Under the pieces are notes generated by a model, which saw only the letters and a list, made by a program, of their open reading frames with translations, did not search any database and was not told where the DNA came from. Of a stretch of 64,000 nt of DNA, positions 12,880 to 25,423 are shown piece by piece (position 1 is the first letter of the stretch; every line of letters begins with the position of its first letter). Origin of the DNA: Sympetrum striolatum. Lineage: Eukaryota; Arthropoda; Insecta; Odonata; Libellulidae. Location of the stretch: contig OX388352.1 of NCBI GenBank assembly GCA_947579665.1, positions 71,958,113 to 72,022,112 of the forward strand, read 5' to 3'. The position numbers were made by a program, and so were the translations under genes.

Positions 12880-15534
12880 ATACGGTCTAGTCTTTGGAAG
12901 GGCAGTGGACCTTCACTGTATCGTGCATCGTGCGAGTATCGTGCACAGAAGAGTAATCAAATGAGATTTCTCCGTCTGCTGGGTTCGTTCCAGACTAGTC
13001 ATCATAAGAGGAGCGGTGAGAGTGACGAGCTACTTGATCCATCCAAGGAAATTCCGAATACTAATATAATTCCTAATACCCATTTTTCTAGCCAGAAACA
13101 GATATCTCTGGGAAAGCGTGTAAATGGCTCTTTAATTATTCACGTCGGAGACGTAAATTTTGTTTTCTCCGCGTTTATATTTTTCTCGCTCTCTCAATCT
13201 TTTCTGATCCAATACGTTTATATAACTTTCTTACCTTAATTTATCATTTTTGGTTTGAGTTTAAGTTGAATGCTTGGCACATCTCAGTTATCAGGTTGCG
13301 TCTCAATATCAGTTTGGAAAGCATATTCTCTAGTTTTCAGACTTCTTTGCCCGTCGATACGGATAGACGTATTTTTATATTTTCTATTGGTTAGGCAAGG
13401 CGAATAATGGTAAAGTAAGAGTCAAAGATTTACCTGTATTTATCAGTAAAATATCACGATATTACGAAATCTTTTACCTTGAAATTTATTTCCTCAGTAA
13501 AAAGCGGCTGAAGCCCCGTCATAATTTTTAACGTTAATCTTCAAATCCTTCTGAATCATCCTCATGATGACGTTAACATGTAATGTTTTATATTTTCATC
13601 CACTATTTTATTTCCTGAAACAAATTATAGACGATCGAAACAGATTTCTTCACATTTAATTCGATGTGGGCTCTGACTGCACTTATGGAGAGTTATTTCA
13701 AATATCAGCTGAACTATTAAATCTTCATTTTCTTCCGAAATATCTATTATTGATCCAGCCTCGCATAGGTGTCTAATCATCATTTGACACCATACAAGAG
13801 GCATCATTTTTGGATAAGTACAATGTGCTAGCACGACCTACCATTCCCTTATATATTACTTCGGTTATAACAATGACATTCTTTTACACTTTCAATCCAC
13901 TTTCGAATTAGGAATTTCACCTTTATAATAGAACTCATAAGGTGGAAAAGGTTTGAACTACCTTTAAAGGGTCATTTCATTTTCTTTTCATCCCCAGAAT
14001 AACAAAATTATTCTCTGTACTTCTCTAAATAATGCACGAACATTTACTCGCATATATGAATATTGAAAAGCCTTTAACGATAGTATGCACATCATGCATA
14101 AATCCAAAGAATTACGACAGAAGATCACGTTCAGCCCTCACTTCGTGTCTCGAAAAGAACAATAAATAATGAGCCATAATAAACAGCTCATAGCATCATA
14201 AACAAACAAGAATAGAGTACTTGCTTCACTCCGAAGCGTGATCATTTTACCTCAACGCCAATTCTCAATGACGTAATCTCTTTTGTGATGGAACGAAAAT
14301 ATTGGAAGAAACGCGCCATAGGTGATTAAAGAAGGGGTCAGGGACGTCTTCGTTCGGAGAAAACAAATCGGAATGGAGGGATGTGTAATTTCTCCTGAGC
14401 ATCTTTTCTCGATTTCCTTTTAAAAGGGATGCAAGACGTCCTTCACGAGGTAATTTGCCTTTCGTCCTTCCTGGTGTGGGGAAGGTCACTCTGAGTGTAT
14501 TCTTGCTCCGAGAGACTTTGATCACCCTATAATGGCGCCTTGCTCTTCAGCATTTCAAGTCGTGAAATCGATCATTTCCTATAATTCTGCTGCAAAGCAT
14601 AAAACTCGCCATACTCAAATTTTAATATTTACCCATGTTAACTCCCGACGATGCACCCGGTAGCTTTTAAATTCATTTTTAAACATTTATTATGTTATGT
14701 TATTTATGATAGGATGACCATATAAGTAGAAAAGGGGCATTTACCATTTCAAACGGGATGATACTTAGTACATCTAGAACCAAAAAAAAGTTACTACCTA
14801 AAACGCGACCAAGGAGGCGACACGCTGTCATTTGTTTGAGTTTGGTCCTTCGCCCTTTCCGCCGCTAAACCCCCCTTTAAAATACACTGAGCCAAATAGA
14901 TGGAACTGCTTGTCTCAGTGTGCGAGAGAGATAGAAATATTACGTTATTTCTCTCTTTTTTTCTCTAGCAGTAATGCCAATACAATTTTGAAAATGATAC
15001 TCATAAACTCTTGTAGTGACTAATAACTCGCTAAAAAGTAGAAATGGAATACTAAAGCTTAAATATGTATCTAATATTAAAAATATTATAAGAATGGAAG
15101 TTAGTGTGAGGAAGTATTCGAGAAATGAATGCCATCATTAACAGAATAAAGAAATAATTTTGATGCCGGATTGCGCGAGATGCTAGGAGTGTGGGAGGTA
15201 TCTGGAGTAGCGAGAAGATCGAGAGGGTGGAGGCGGTGTCGGCTAGGCGGGACGTCAATGGTCTTCTGGAGTGGCATCCGACACTGCTTGCCGTCTCTAC
15301 TGCCTGGACCGAGACTTTAGCCGACCCCCGGCTTCACTGACTCCAACTGACTGACCGCTGACTTTTATGTTATCACTCGATAAATGTGGATACAATTTTA
15401 GGTCATTCTTGGTCATGAGGGAACATAAGATGAAACATCGAAAACGGAAGGGAACGACCTTCTTGCCTTGCTTAGTATAACATTTCGGAATGTATTGGGA
15501 GTGCAATTATTTTATTATTATTTTTATTTTTAGA
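12880..15534. other. Gene-free intergenic DNA
   Basis: Frames at 12,961-13,239, 14,265-14,525 and 15,052-15,258 are 68-92 codons long, without recognised motifs or neighbours. A 5' exon of a host gene cannot be excluded, but nothing supports one. Confidence 0.5.
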
Positions 15535-16640
15535 TGTCGAACCCTGTTAGAATCATTAGGTGGTGATCAGAAAAAAATTTGGTCATACGAGCGTGATACT
15601 CGTGGAGATCAGTTTTCTGTACCCAGTCTCATAAACGATGAGGGAGTTACCGTAAATAAATCGGAAGATAAAGCTAACTTACTTAACGGGCACTACCAGA
15701 AATGCTTCACAGTAGACAGTGGTCAAGTTTACGATTTTTCCTCGCGCATTGTTTCAGAGAAATGTCCCATCGAGAAATCGGTTGATGGAATTGGAGAGTT
15801 ATTGCGAGAGATTGATAGGAAAAAGGCGTCAGGACCCGAAGGTATTCCTACAGTAGTGATAAAAACTTTAGCCGATGAAATTGCTCGGCTTCTTCAGATT
15901 TTATATCAGAAACTATTGAATGAGGGAACTGTCCCAATGAAGTGGACTGCAATGTCGTGGATCGCTAACGTCACTCCGGTGCCTAAGATATTGCGAGAGT
16001 CAAAACCAGCTGATTATATGCCTATTTCATTAACTTCAATCTTTTGCAAAATAATGGAGCATATTATAGCGAGCTCTATCATGCGCTTTCTTTCCGAAAA
16101 GGGAGCAATCAGTCAGAGCAAGCACGGATTCCGTAAAGGTAGGTTTAAGGAGACCCAGTTAGCGCTTTTTATGAATGATGTATCTAAAGCAGCAGACGGC
16201 GGTGTTAGATCAGACGCAGTTTTCCTAAATTTCAGGAAAGTCTTCGACAGAGTTTCTCAGGAAAAGCTCATCCAAAAGCTGAGTGCCTACGCGATCGATG
16301 AAAAGTTATCAGATAGTCAAAATCTTTTCTAGAAAACAGATCTCAGCGAGTTGCGTTATCAGAGAAGATCTGATTACCGTCAGAAACTTATCGAAAAGTT
16401 TATTCATTCAGAGTTTTTTGACGAAGTAAATGAAATATTAGTTCCCGTAAAGAACGAACGCAATATCCAAGAATCATCGACAAAACGTTACAGGGAAGTG
16501 ATCGCAAACATTTGGTCGTTTTTTCACTGGGCTATTAGAGATGCTAATAGGGTGGATTGAGTAATGGTGGTGTCATTACCCCCTGCCATACGCCTCTGAC
16601 GGATCGCAGGTAATATATCTAAATTCAAATCTAAAAGACA
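15535..16640 (+). pseudogene. Non-LTR retrotransposon reverse transcriptase, internally deleted
   Basis: The frame 15,490-16,332 shows the start of a Jockey/CR1-type reverse transcriptase: KKASGPEGIP, then PVPKI...PISLTSIFCKIMEHII, SKHGFRKG, and motif A as LNFRKVFDRV. The conserved first Asp of motif A is Asn here, which should inactivate the enzyme. Near 16,325 the frame shifts; the next frame carries on with FLENRSQRVALSEK and then breaks off. The catalytic motif C and most of the palm are deleted, and the sequence jumps to the C-terminal tail (FFHWAIRDANRVD, stop at 16,560), followed by the 3' tail CCCCTGCCATACGC and a TAAATCT-like repeat. Related 3' ends lie at 1900-2275 and 57,930-58,045. 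Confidence 0.85.
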
Positions 16641-19527
16641 ACAAATGGTACAATAACGCTTCGCGGTGGCAGCAAACCTACGTAAGCCTCACTCCCTCTT
16701 CTTCTCGCGAAGGGTGCGAACGGTAGGCGAAGTAAATTGGTGAGGGGTGGATAAAATGGCCAATCGCGTCTCCGGCATTACAATGGTATTGTCATTATCT
16801 TACCATATTGCAGCACTGTAACCCCAAACTAATTACTGCTACTGCTGATCCAAATCACTCCTGGCCAAATCACAGCGTAGGAAAACAATTTATTACAATT
16901 TGTATAGTCTTGGGAGATTAGGTATCAAAATTTTCATATACCTGCTGTATCTGTATTTGTATGTCAATTGCGTCCTAATAATATACGTTCGTTATTATTA
17001 TTAAATAAAGATTAGGGTGTATCGTTTTCTTCCTCTGGTAATTCTCTTGCCACGCTGTGGGAGCTGAATGTCCCTTGGAAGTACAAAATACACATTAGGA
17101 AACAGGCGACGAAAATGTTTTAAATAGTAAGGATTATTTTACTGTTTTTTGGACTTCAACAAAGTTGAAAGTAACTTTTTTATGCTGCTCTTCCTTAGTC
17201 AACAGCGAAACACATTGGCCCTTAGAAGAGATTTGTATTTACATTGAATTTTTAGAGCCATCTCGATATCCTATTTTTGCCAAGAATGCCTGTTTCCGAA
17301 TGAAATCTTTGAAGTATCTGAGGTGTCACCGAATATTAATTGATCATTTTATTCCCTCACTATTTACTCAATACTTCATACTTCATGAAAATTGTCAAAA
17401 TCGCCTCTCCAATTTGCGTTACTAAAAATGAGGAAATCAGAGGATTTTCACGTGACATCGTGTCTGAAAAGGAATGAGTTCAGTTAAATTTAAGTTGCAT
17501 ATATATGATGAATCATAATAAGGTATCATGAGGATTTCTCAGTAAGCAATCCTCGTGATTGCTTTATTATGAGCAATGCTCACCCTCAGAGTCGACGAAA
17601 TGGATGTTGCGTCAGACACAAGAGCGCTGCTTGCTTATTTTGTGAATTATTTTCAATTTTAATCTCCTGCATTTCCATCTCGATTACCATATTCCTTCCT
17701 TATACGAAGGCGAGCTTTGAGGCTGACTTAACGTCTTCTATTAAGACATCCTTCCAAGTCTCACATATACGATGCCTCCCTACTCTAGCAATGCTCTCAC
17801 TGCGAACGTTTCCTTACTTACGTTTCGCAAGTTGGTGAAATGTAGCAGGAATTAATCCGGAATGAAGGTGTAGTAAAGGTCAACGGCGAAACGAGGAAAA
17901 TGGGAAACGCAGTGGGAAGAGTTTCGAGTATTCCGGAGTCAGTAATGCGACTGTATGTGGAAGATGCGTGCACTCCGGTAAGTGAAACGTAGTATTTAAC
18001 GAGATAAAATAAAGATTTTGTGAAATGATACCTACTTTTTGGGGCGATGAAAGGTTATGAAGAAGAATTCTGGCAGTAAACTGAAATACTTCCCTCATGC
18101 CGCTGCATAATGTAATATAAGCAGTATTTTACGTTGAATTTAAATGATAAGATTTTGAGGGGAGCCCACGTGAGAAATTGCATAAGCTGTCGAAGCGCAG
18201 TTAATAATGCTATGAGAATTTGATTCCCTTGACTATTTGTTTTATCTTGATAAATTAATGGTAACTATTTGCTTGCCATCAGCATGATGTTTCATCTTCC
18301 CTAATAGTTTTGTAAAATTATCTCAAGATACGAAGCTGGGGTAGTTTCCGGAGACGATTGAGTGCTTTTTTAGGAAAGTAAGCTTAGATCTCACTCAATT
18401 TGTCAAAAAGTACCCAAATTGTGACTCACTCAGAGAAATTAAATTTCATATCCGAAAAGCCCTTTAAATCGTCAATTTGCCGCCGAAAAAGGATTCCTTA
18501 CTAACGACCACACCTTCCCCCATACCTCCTCCCATCTCTCCCTTCCCAAAATGGCATTTGCATAACCACTCCTTCACCTGCAACCCTTCATGGCTATTTA
18601 AACTGTGCAAAATAATTTTCTGTACCAGAAGATGCTATTCCGGTAGCGAAACCCGTCTTGAATAATAAATCGTGCGGAAAATTACTAAGTCTTTTCTTCA
18701 TTACTTGGTTTTACAGTGTTTTTCTTCGTTATCTTGGTTTTACCCTTAAGAGGTAGCGCACAGCCTAAGAGTTGCAACATTTATAATTAAAATAGGTATA
18801 TCTCCTTACTTTCTCTGACCTTTTAAGTGCCCTATCAGATGATTGTATCTCATGAAAAAGGAAGAAGATTATCTGAATATAGGTTACATTATTACGCTTT
18901 ATTCCTCCATTCTATAACATTTTCGTAAGGAAATCTAAGGCTCTCGGTCTTACAGATCTTTCATAAATCTCCTTCACGGAAAGTGGCGGAGTAAGTATTT
19001 AGAGAGCACGTATTCATTACTCGAGGAAATTGCGATGCCATTGAGTTTTGAAATTATAACATATACCTGTCCGAAAAGGATCTAAAAATTGTCCAAATTA
19101 AATCTACTACACCTCTATCTAAGCACCACTGGGCCGTATGCATTAACTGAATTTAAGACATCGCTAGAAATATAACTGAATTGCTAAAATACAAAATAGA
19201 AGATAGGTAAGTATACATAAACTAAAATAAACACAAGTGAAACATTAATTTAAAATTTTCTTAATGTAAAAATAACAAAGGCCGACAAGGTTATGGTAAA
19301 TTTCCCGAAGTTACTTGTCTCTTATTATATTTTTTGCGATAAATTCAACCGTGTTTGTGTGAATTGTTCACCACGTAGAGTTTTTTTGAGAATTTTGCAT
19401 TAACATTAAATAAACGAATTATTTTTTCGTCAATTTTTATCTTGATATTTTAGCTCGTTAACACTTTAAATTTTTACCAAAACTGTTTATCAGTTCATTA
19501 ACTCAAACGTAACTAGTAACGTTAAAA
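16641..19527. other. Gene-free intergenic DNA
   Basis: Frames of 62-89 codons at 17,165-17,425, 17,569-17,838 and 18,477-18,665 have no recognised motif. No repeats or RNA genes seen. Confidence 0.5.
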
Positions 19528-19582
19528 GCAAACTTTTACTCGTATATATATACGAGTAAAAGTTTGCTTGCATACTGCAAGC
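19528..19582. repeat. Perfect 40-bp palindrome plus small hairpin
   Basis: Positions 19,528-19,567 are a spacer-free perfect palindrome centred on ATATATAT, with arms starting GCAAACTTTTACTCG. It overlaps a second small hairpin, GCTTGCA-TAC-TGCAAGC (19,566-19,582). The same hairpin and the TTTTACTCGTATATA arm recur once, in the opposite orientation, near 22,085-22,130, so this is the edge of a dispersed repeat. A G run and a GGGGTTCAAACC-like motif follow at 19,605-19,640. Confidence 0.8.
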
Positions 19583-21289
19583 ATATGTTTAAAGCAGCGG
19601 CGCAGCGAGAGGGGGGGGGGGGTTAGGGGTTCAAACCTCCCCCAAGACTCAAGTCCTATGACTAGCTCTGTGCTTTTTTTTTCTGCTGCTGAGTACAAAA
19701 CCTCTGTTATCACGCAAACTTCACATATACACTGCTAGACATGTGATAGCTTGATAAATACAGCGAAAGCTTCACATACCCCTTAAATGTGGCTCCGATA
19801 TCAGCTAAGGTGATGTTTTCGGTAGCAGAGCAGGCTTAGAGCGGACATCGATACGAACCTTTCGCTCACTATGTCCAACGCGTGTACTTCTTAAGCCTAT
19901 CCTTTAGATTGATGACTCACACCATAAGATAAGATTCCCAAGAGAAAAATTCGAAAGTGCTGATTTGTTTACTCCTCGCAAAAATACAAGGGAACATTCG
20001 GAAAGTGATTCAAAACTTAAACCCTGAAAACGGAGATTAAGATAACGTTTGAGAGACAAACAGATTGATAAAACGCTCAGTTAGATCTTCTGCATGTGAC
20101 TGTTTCAAGGGTGTGAATGCAAAGCTAGGCTCGTGAGTAGTGCTTTTGGGAAATTCACAGTAAACAGTTTGAAAGAGAGTTTAATTTGGATTTCATAAGG
20201 TACAGATAGACATCCGAAAATTCTTTTCACAATCAGCTAATAGCTCGAGGCCTCTATCGGAAAAACGTAAGTTAATGACTATGCAGTTTATTTGTGAAAT
20301 TACCATTTTTAGATGCATAAATTAGGATTGACTTATTTTAGGGCTGTTATCGGAGGGCACATCTCAAGATGAATTCAGCGACGATTGCAAAGGTACTGGA
20401 TTCTTAATTAAGAATTCTGGACGATTAAAAGTCTCTACAGTAGACTCTACATTTCTCGGAATGACAGAAAATGTACTGATCCTTATTTTATGATTACCTG
20501 TAAATATGATGTATATTTACGAAAATAATTCGATAATACAAATATCCGTAGAAATTTGAAAAAGTATTGTAGTAATACAAGATACCTGTAAAATGAATTT
20601 TCGATGATATTATTAATAATATGCCATTTTGGAAGCAAATCAATCAGCTGAAAAGTATTGTTCACTTAGGTACGCACAGATTTGTCGGAACTGTGACTTG
20701 ATGGCTTGAAATAAATTTGAAAAACTGTTAAAACTAAGACTTAAATTCTTCAGCTTCCTTATCGATGCTGCCAATTTTTTCCATGATAGAATCCCACTAA
20801 TTGCATGACTTATTCTGTGAAACACGTGGACATGCAATAACCCTTCTAAATTTCGATTCATGGGAAATATTTTTTTCTTTGAACACTCATTGTCAGTGCG
20901 TAAGACTGTGTTTGCGTCATCTCTTTGCTAGGTAAACCACCTAACTATTACTTAGTCTATGTAATTGTAATTTAACGTCTTCATTTTTTCACCCTGTTAT
21001 ATAACTTTAATTCTGCCAATTCAATTATAATATCAACTATTATCAAGAGTTTACTGTATTTTTTATGCAGCCGAATTTTTAAATTTTGGTATGTGAAGCA
21101 TTTAATTGAATACTTAGCTTATACGTAAATAACATTCATTTAATAAATAATTTCATTATTTTTGAGTTTATGTATTTACTGAATTGAAATATTCTCTTTT
21201 TGATAAAATATCTTACATATCTAATCTAATTAACTTCAGAATTCTGTCACGGCGCATATAAATCGTGTAAAATAAGCTGTATATATACT
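19583..21289. other. Gene-free intergenic DNA
   Basis: The first 60 bases contain a run of about 11 G. The remainder is AT-rich with frames of 60-73 codons and no recognisable motif. Confidence 0.5.
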
Positions 21290-22164
21290 AAAAATATCCT
21301 GGGTTCGATGCTAGGACGATGAAAAAATCTCCAATTTAATGTACATGGAGGTAGTTTTTCATTATTTATTTTGATGCACCTTTCGAAATGATGTGAAGTT
21401 CTTGCTTAAACAGAAGATGAATTTTAAGAGTCGGTTTAAGAAAAATAAATTATATAAGACCATGATGTTCCTGGGTTCGATGCTGGAGCAATTAATCTTT
21501 CTCACATAAGGAATGTATGTGAAAAGTAGGACGACGTCTGAGGCAGTTGCAGCAAATATTCCTGCTTGAATTTTCACATATAGTTATAGATGGTGATCTT
21601 CTATTGTACTGCAAAAGATGTATCGCCAGAAAGACCCGGGTTCGATGCCGGGCGGTAAATATATCTCCCATATAAAACACATAGGGGTAGTTATCCATTT
21701 TTTTCCATGCACTTATCGAAGTGATAGGTAGTTCTTGCTTTGCAAGAAGATGCATATTAAGACTTCGTTTAAGAAAAAAAATTAGATAAGACCATGCTTT
21801 TCCTGGGTTCGATGCCAGAGCACATTAAAACTTCTCACATAAGAAATATCAGGGAAAAGTAGGAGGTCGTTTGAGGTAGTTGCACCCTATATTTCTGCTT
21901 GAATTTGCACACATAGTTAGAGACGGTGATCTTTTGATGTGCTGCATAGTAAGTAACACCAGGAAGACCCAGGTTCGATACCTGACGAAAACATTGCTGC
22001 GAAATTTATGAATATTTTCAATCCTTTGTTTTTATTTTGAGGACCCTCTCGATATGATTCCGAGTTGAAATTAGTGTTATCGATATGCTTGCAGTATGCA
22101 AGCAACATTTTACTCGTATATAATAGGTATCCGGAGAAACGTCTATCTATTACGTATATTTTTA

Positions 22165-22270
22165 CTTCTCCAGATTCATTCATATATCTATTATATATAG
22201 ATGCTTCTCCGGATTCATTCATATATCTAGTATATATAATTCCTTTTCCGGATTCATTCATATATATAGG
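22165..22270. repeat. 39-bp minisatellite, 2.7 copies
   Basis: The unit starts CTTCTCCGGATTCATTCATA and recurs at 22,165, 22,204 and 22,243 with few substitutions. It sits inside the larger B-box repeat region. Confidence 0.85.
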
Positions 22271-22718
22271 TATATAGATAGGATACTAATTCACAGGCTA
22301 AACCACAAGCGTCATTGACTTGAAATTTTTACAGTGTATAGGCCCTAATGAGAAACTCCCAGGAAAAAAGCGACTATGTACCTCAGTGTCATGGATTCGA
22401 TGCCAGAAGGCCACAAAGTCACGATTTTTCCCATTTAGATGTATTGCTTTGATTTTCGGGAATTTCTAAGAAATACTTCCCGGATAGGTAGAGAATCCAA
22501 ACTTGAGGAACCGGTAGATATGGCAATGATCTACTGAAAACATTAATTACTTTTACAGCAAATTTCCCGGGTTCGATGCTAGGACGATGCAAATATCTCC
22601 CATTTATAATACATTGGGGTAGTTTTCATTGTTTTTTTTTATACACTTATCGAAATGATAGGTAGTTCTTGCTTTGCTAGAAGATGTATATTAAGACTCG
22701 GTTTAAGAAAAAATTTAG

Positions 22719-22887
22719 TAAATGAGTGGGAATAACTGTGCAAAATTCCACTTGTTTAAAAGTTTTTAATATCGCGACCGGTTTTGGACATTAGTCCATT
22801 ATCAAGCATATTCAGGAGTACACTTTTACATACAAAGGTACAAAACCAAGCCACTAATCAGTTTGCACAATTATTCCCACCCATTTA
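22719..22887. mobile_element. 169-bp TIR element (MITE-like)
   Basis: The left end TAAATGAGTGGGAATAACTG matches the reverse complement of the right end TTTGCACAATTATTCCCACC...ATTTA over 26 bases with two mismatches. It has no coding capacity. On the minus strand the interior holds a decayed hammerhead-like block (TTGATAA, hairpin TGGAC/GTCCA, AAAAC; about 22,775-22,810), with core substitutions that should prevent cleavage. The element interrupts the B-box repeat region. Confidence 0.55.
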
Positions 22888-23133
22888 TGGGTTAGATGGC
22901 AGGAAAGACTTTTAAGTCTCAATCTCGCCCAAATAAAGACGATTTATCATTATTATTATTTACTAGGATGGAGTTCTACAAAGTAAAAGCTTCTTTGATT
23001 GATTAAAAAAATAGATAAGACCATAGTGTTCCTGGGTTCGATGCCAGAGCACATTAGTTAGAGATGGTGATTTTCTACTGTGCTGCATAGTAAGTATCAC
23101 CAGGAACACCCGGGTTCGATGCCGGACGGTAAA

Positions 23134-23290
23134 TACGGGATAGCTCAACGGATAGAGCACCTGACCGGTAATCGGGAGACCCAAATTCGATTCCCGGTCC
23201 CGTCGGACTTTTTTCAAGTCTATTCTTCCTTGGGATTTATCCTGGCTGCACGTCATTTCGTGCAAATACCTTTACCTAATTTCCTTGTTT
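23134..23290 (+). repeat. tRNA-derived SINE, copy 1
   Basis: Positions 23,134-23,205 fold roughly as a tRNA: A-box-like TAGCTCAACGG, anticodon loop CCGGTAA (would read GGT), B-box-like ATTCGATTCCC. The acceptor stem has one mismatch and the T stem is broken, so it is not a working tRNA. About 70 bases downstream (ATCCTGGCTGCACG to CCTAATTTCCTTG) are shared with the copy at 23,434, which defines a SINE body. Confidence 0.7.
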
Positions 23291-23433
23291 ACCCACCTTA
23301 AGGAGTATTCCTTATAACCTCTGTGTGTGGCTGGTGTTATATTAAGCCATGACCGCGAACGATGCCGCCATGCGGACGAAATCGCAAAGTACTTTGCCCA
23401 CATAGTCTCCCGAATAGCTTGAGAGAATGTTCC

Positions 23434-23562
23434 GGCGGGATAGCTCAACGATTAGAGCACCTAACCGGCAATCGGGAGACCCGGGTTCGATTCCCGGTCC
23501 CGTCGGACTTATCCTGGCTGCACGCCATTTCGTGCAAATACCTTTACCTAATTTCCTTGCAT
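23434..23562 (+). repeat. tRNA-derived SINE, copy 2
   Basis: The 72-base head (23,434-23,505) forms a complete cloverleaf: acceptor GGCGGGA/TCCCGTC, D stem GCTC/GAGC, anticodon loop CCGGCAA (GGC in the Ala position), and a perfect T stem CCGGG/CCCGG around TTCGATT. Position 33 is C rather than U and the D loop lacks the usual GG pair, so I do not call a functional tRNA-Ala. The tail matches copy 1. Confidence 0.7.
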
Positions 23563-24435
23563 ATATCCCATTTAAAACATGTTGGTTAAATTTTCATAAT
23601 TCTTTCGGAGTCTTTACCGTGAAGACAGACAGTTACACTTTGCATGTGAATGTATATTTATGTTATGCTATAGAAAAAGATCGTTCCCTAAAGAAAAAAT
23701 TTTATGAGCAGCCGTGATTTGAAGCAGCTACCATGGCGGTAACGCTCCAAAGTTTTATTACGCTAACTACGATACGATAAGAAGACTACATATTGCGATA
23801 ATGTAATACGTGCTCGCTTGAGAAAGTAAAGAGCATTGTATGACGCCCAATTTGGAAGCGTTACTTCCACCACAATGAGTCACCAAAAACCATCCAATCA
23901 GGAAGCAGTATACCAAACATTTCCTTATTTGGAAGGGGTGTGTTTTTGCTTTGTCACCATTGACGTAGTACAGTCTGTGACGTAAGGTGTTTTTTTTTCA
24001 ACTGCGTAATGCGCAGTTAACAATTCTGCGTGTTTGCGTCTCTCTGCCCTTGTGACGTTCACTCTGCCTAGGAAGCCCATGCGTAAAACCACGCTGTCGT
24101 TTCTCTTGACTGACGGGTTTTGAGATACTGGGTTTTTCTTTGCATTCCCCTTTCACCTTCTTATTGTGAGTAGTTCAGTACTTGAGGTGAATCTTCAACT
24201 GCACTCTGGGAAACCTGGTTAGGCCCACTTTTAGGGAATTTAAGTACACTGGCCTCCAGCCCTCCAAAAACTTCTCTTCACATCGATCTGAGGTATCGTG
24301 GATGAGTAAACCGGAGGAAAATATCAGGAGCCTAACTGCCGCCTATGGAAGCGTAACCAGTGCTACACCATCAACGTGGAATTCAGTAAGTCTCATATTA
24401 TTTGAAACTTCTTCATAACTTTCATAGAATCTTAA
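23563..24435. other. 5' flank of the protease-like gene
   Basis: No gene seen. A small hairpin AACTGCG/CGCAGTT lies near 24,000. A short open frame (24,302-24,418, 38 codons starting MSKPEENIRSL) ends in a GTAAGT donor-like site near 24,386, and an AG acceptor-like site precedes the next ATG. It might be a first exon of the protease gene, but the intron would be only about 40 bases. Confidence 0.4.
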
Positions 24436-24876
24436 GTGAAAAAAATGAGCTCAGCGTTAGATATGTTACCTTTATCGGAAGCTCTTCTTAACGAGGTGAG
24501 AGATAATGGTTATATTTGTAGCGATCACGTGAGCAAGTTCAATGAGATTTTGGCAAGAAATTCTGATTTTCGACCCCAGGAAGCTCTGCTAATGTGGAAT
24601 TTACTTTCGAAAGTTAGGCCTGTATTCGAACCGCACATTCAGATACTACCTTCTTACGCAACAGAAGAAGTAACGCATTGGGTATGCACTTATTTCGATG
24701 GAAATGTAATACACGTGTACGACACTTTATCGAGATCGGGTGGCCTTTCTATCGAACAGATTAATTTCAAACAAAACTCATTTCCTCATCAACCACCTCT
24801 CATTTATGTAAAAGTACAGCGACAGGAAAATTCGTACGATTGTGCTATTTTGCTATTGCTTTCGCTGTTTCCGTAG
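24436..24876 (+). pseudogene. Ulp1/adenain-like cysteine protease, frameshifted
   Basis: The 146-codon frame shows the C48-type triad in order: His81 in THWVCTYFDG, Asp96 in VYDTLSR, Gln130 in VQRQENSYD and Cys136 in DCA. This arrangement is shared by Ulp1 SUMO proteases and adenovirus-type proteases. Right after the Cys the usual hydrophobic stretch is read in the wrong frame, and a TAG follows at 24,874-24,876. The next frame continues the family-like pattern for a few residues until the gag array begins at 24,879. So the gene has lost one base in a T run and its 3' end is replaced by the array. Parent gene unknown: it could be a host Ulp1-like gene or cargo of another transposon. Confidence 0.7.
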
Positions 24877-25423
24877 CTGTCTGATTCCGACTCCCAACGA
24901 CTTCAGTGCTCTAAGGGTTGGCTGTGGTCCACCAGTGACCACAAGTACGACGTCCAAACTTATATGCACTAACAGTTGGCCGCGGTCCCCCAGTGACCAC
25001 AAGTTCCACTTCTGGGCCTCTGTTAGCTGCTGCGGTCCCCCAGCGACCCCAGTTTGGACGCTCTGCTTCTGGGCCTCCCAATAGTGGCCGCGGTCCACCA
25101 GCGACCCCAAGTCGGTATCCTAGGAATCAGCCTTCAGGAAATCCATTCATTGTTCAATAAATCGTTTAAAAGTCACTGTACGATTGTCATTAACCGTTTC
25201 CTAATGTCGTCGCGACATTATTTGATGTGGGAAGTGAGATAATGCCGCTTCATCGTGAGAGCGATTCGGCGTGCATGATCCATCACGTGAGTGTTGGAAC
25301 GCGTTGTAGTTAGGAGTGGATAGATTTAGTAGTCTATGCTTAGAGTAAAGCTAGGGAATCCCATTACCTATATAGGATACCCAGTTTAAATATCGGTTAT
25401 TTGTGCAGTGACTTAGGGACATA

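Larger units (their letters stand above)
21290..23133 (+). repeat. Degenerate ~331-bp tandem repeat with B-box-like motifs
   Basis: The motif GGGTTCGATGC or a close variant appears near 21,301, 21,473, 21,635, 21,804, 21,967, 22,392, 22,567, 23,034 and 23,111. Two half-units alternate: one around TTCCTGGGTTCGATGCCAGA with a TCTCACATAAG-like follower, the other around ACCCGGGTTCGATGCCGGGC with a CTCCCAT...GGTAGTT follower and a shared AAGACTCGGTTTAAGAAAA end. Like half-units recur 331-332 bp apart (21,471/21,802 and 21,633/21,965). The motif matches the pol III B box GGTTCGANTCC. Later insertions interrupt the array. Confidence 0.65.

Noticed and set aside
23434..23505. Functional tRNA-Ala gene
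   Set aside because: C at position 33, a D loop without GG, and a SINE-like shared tail point to a tRNA-derived repeat.
24436..24876. Polinton protease belonging to the 44-52 kb element
   Set aside because: Its sequence differs from the adenain-like gene at 47.1 kb and it lies outside the element, beyond the array.
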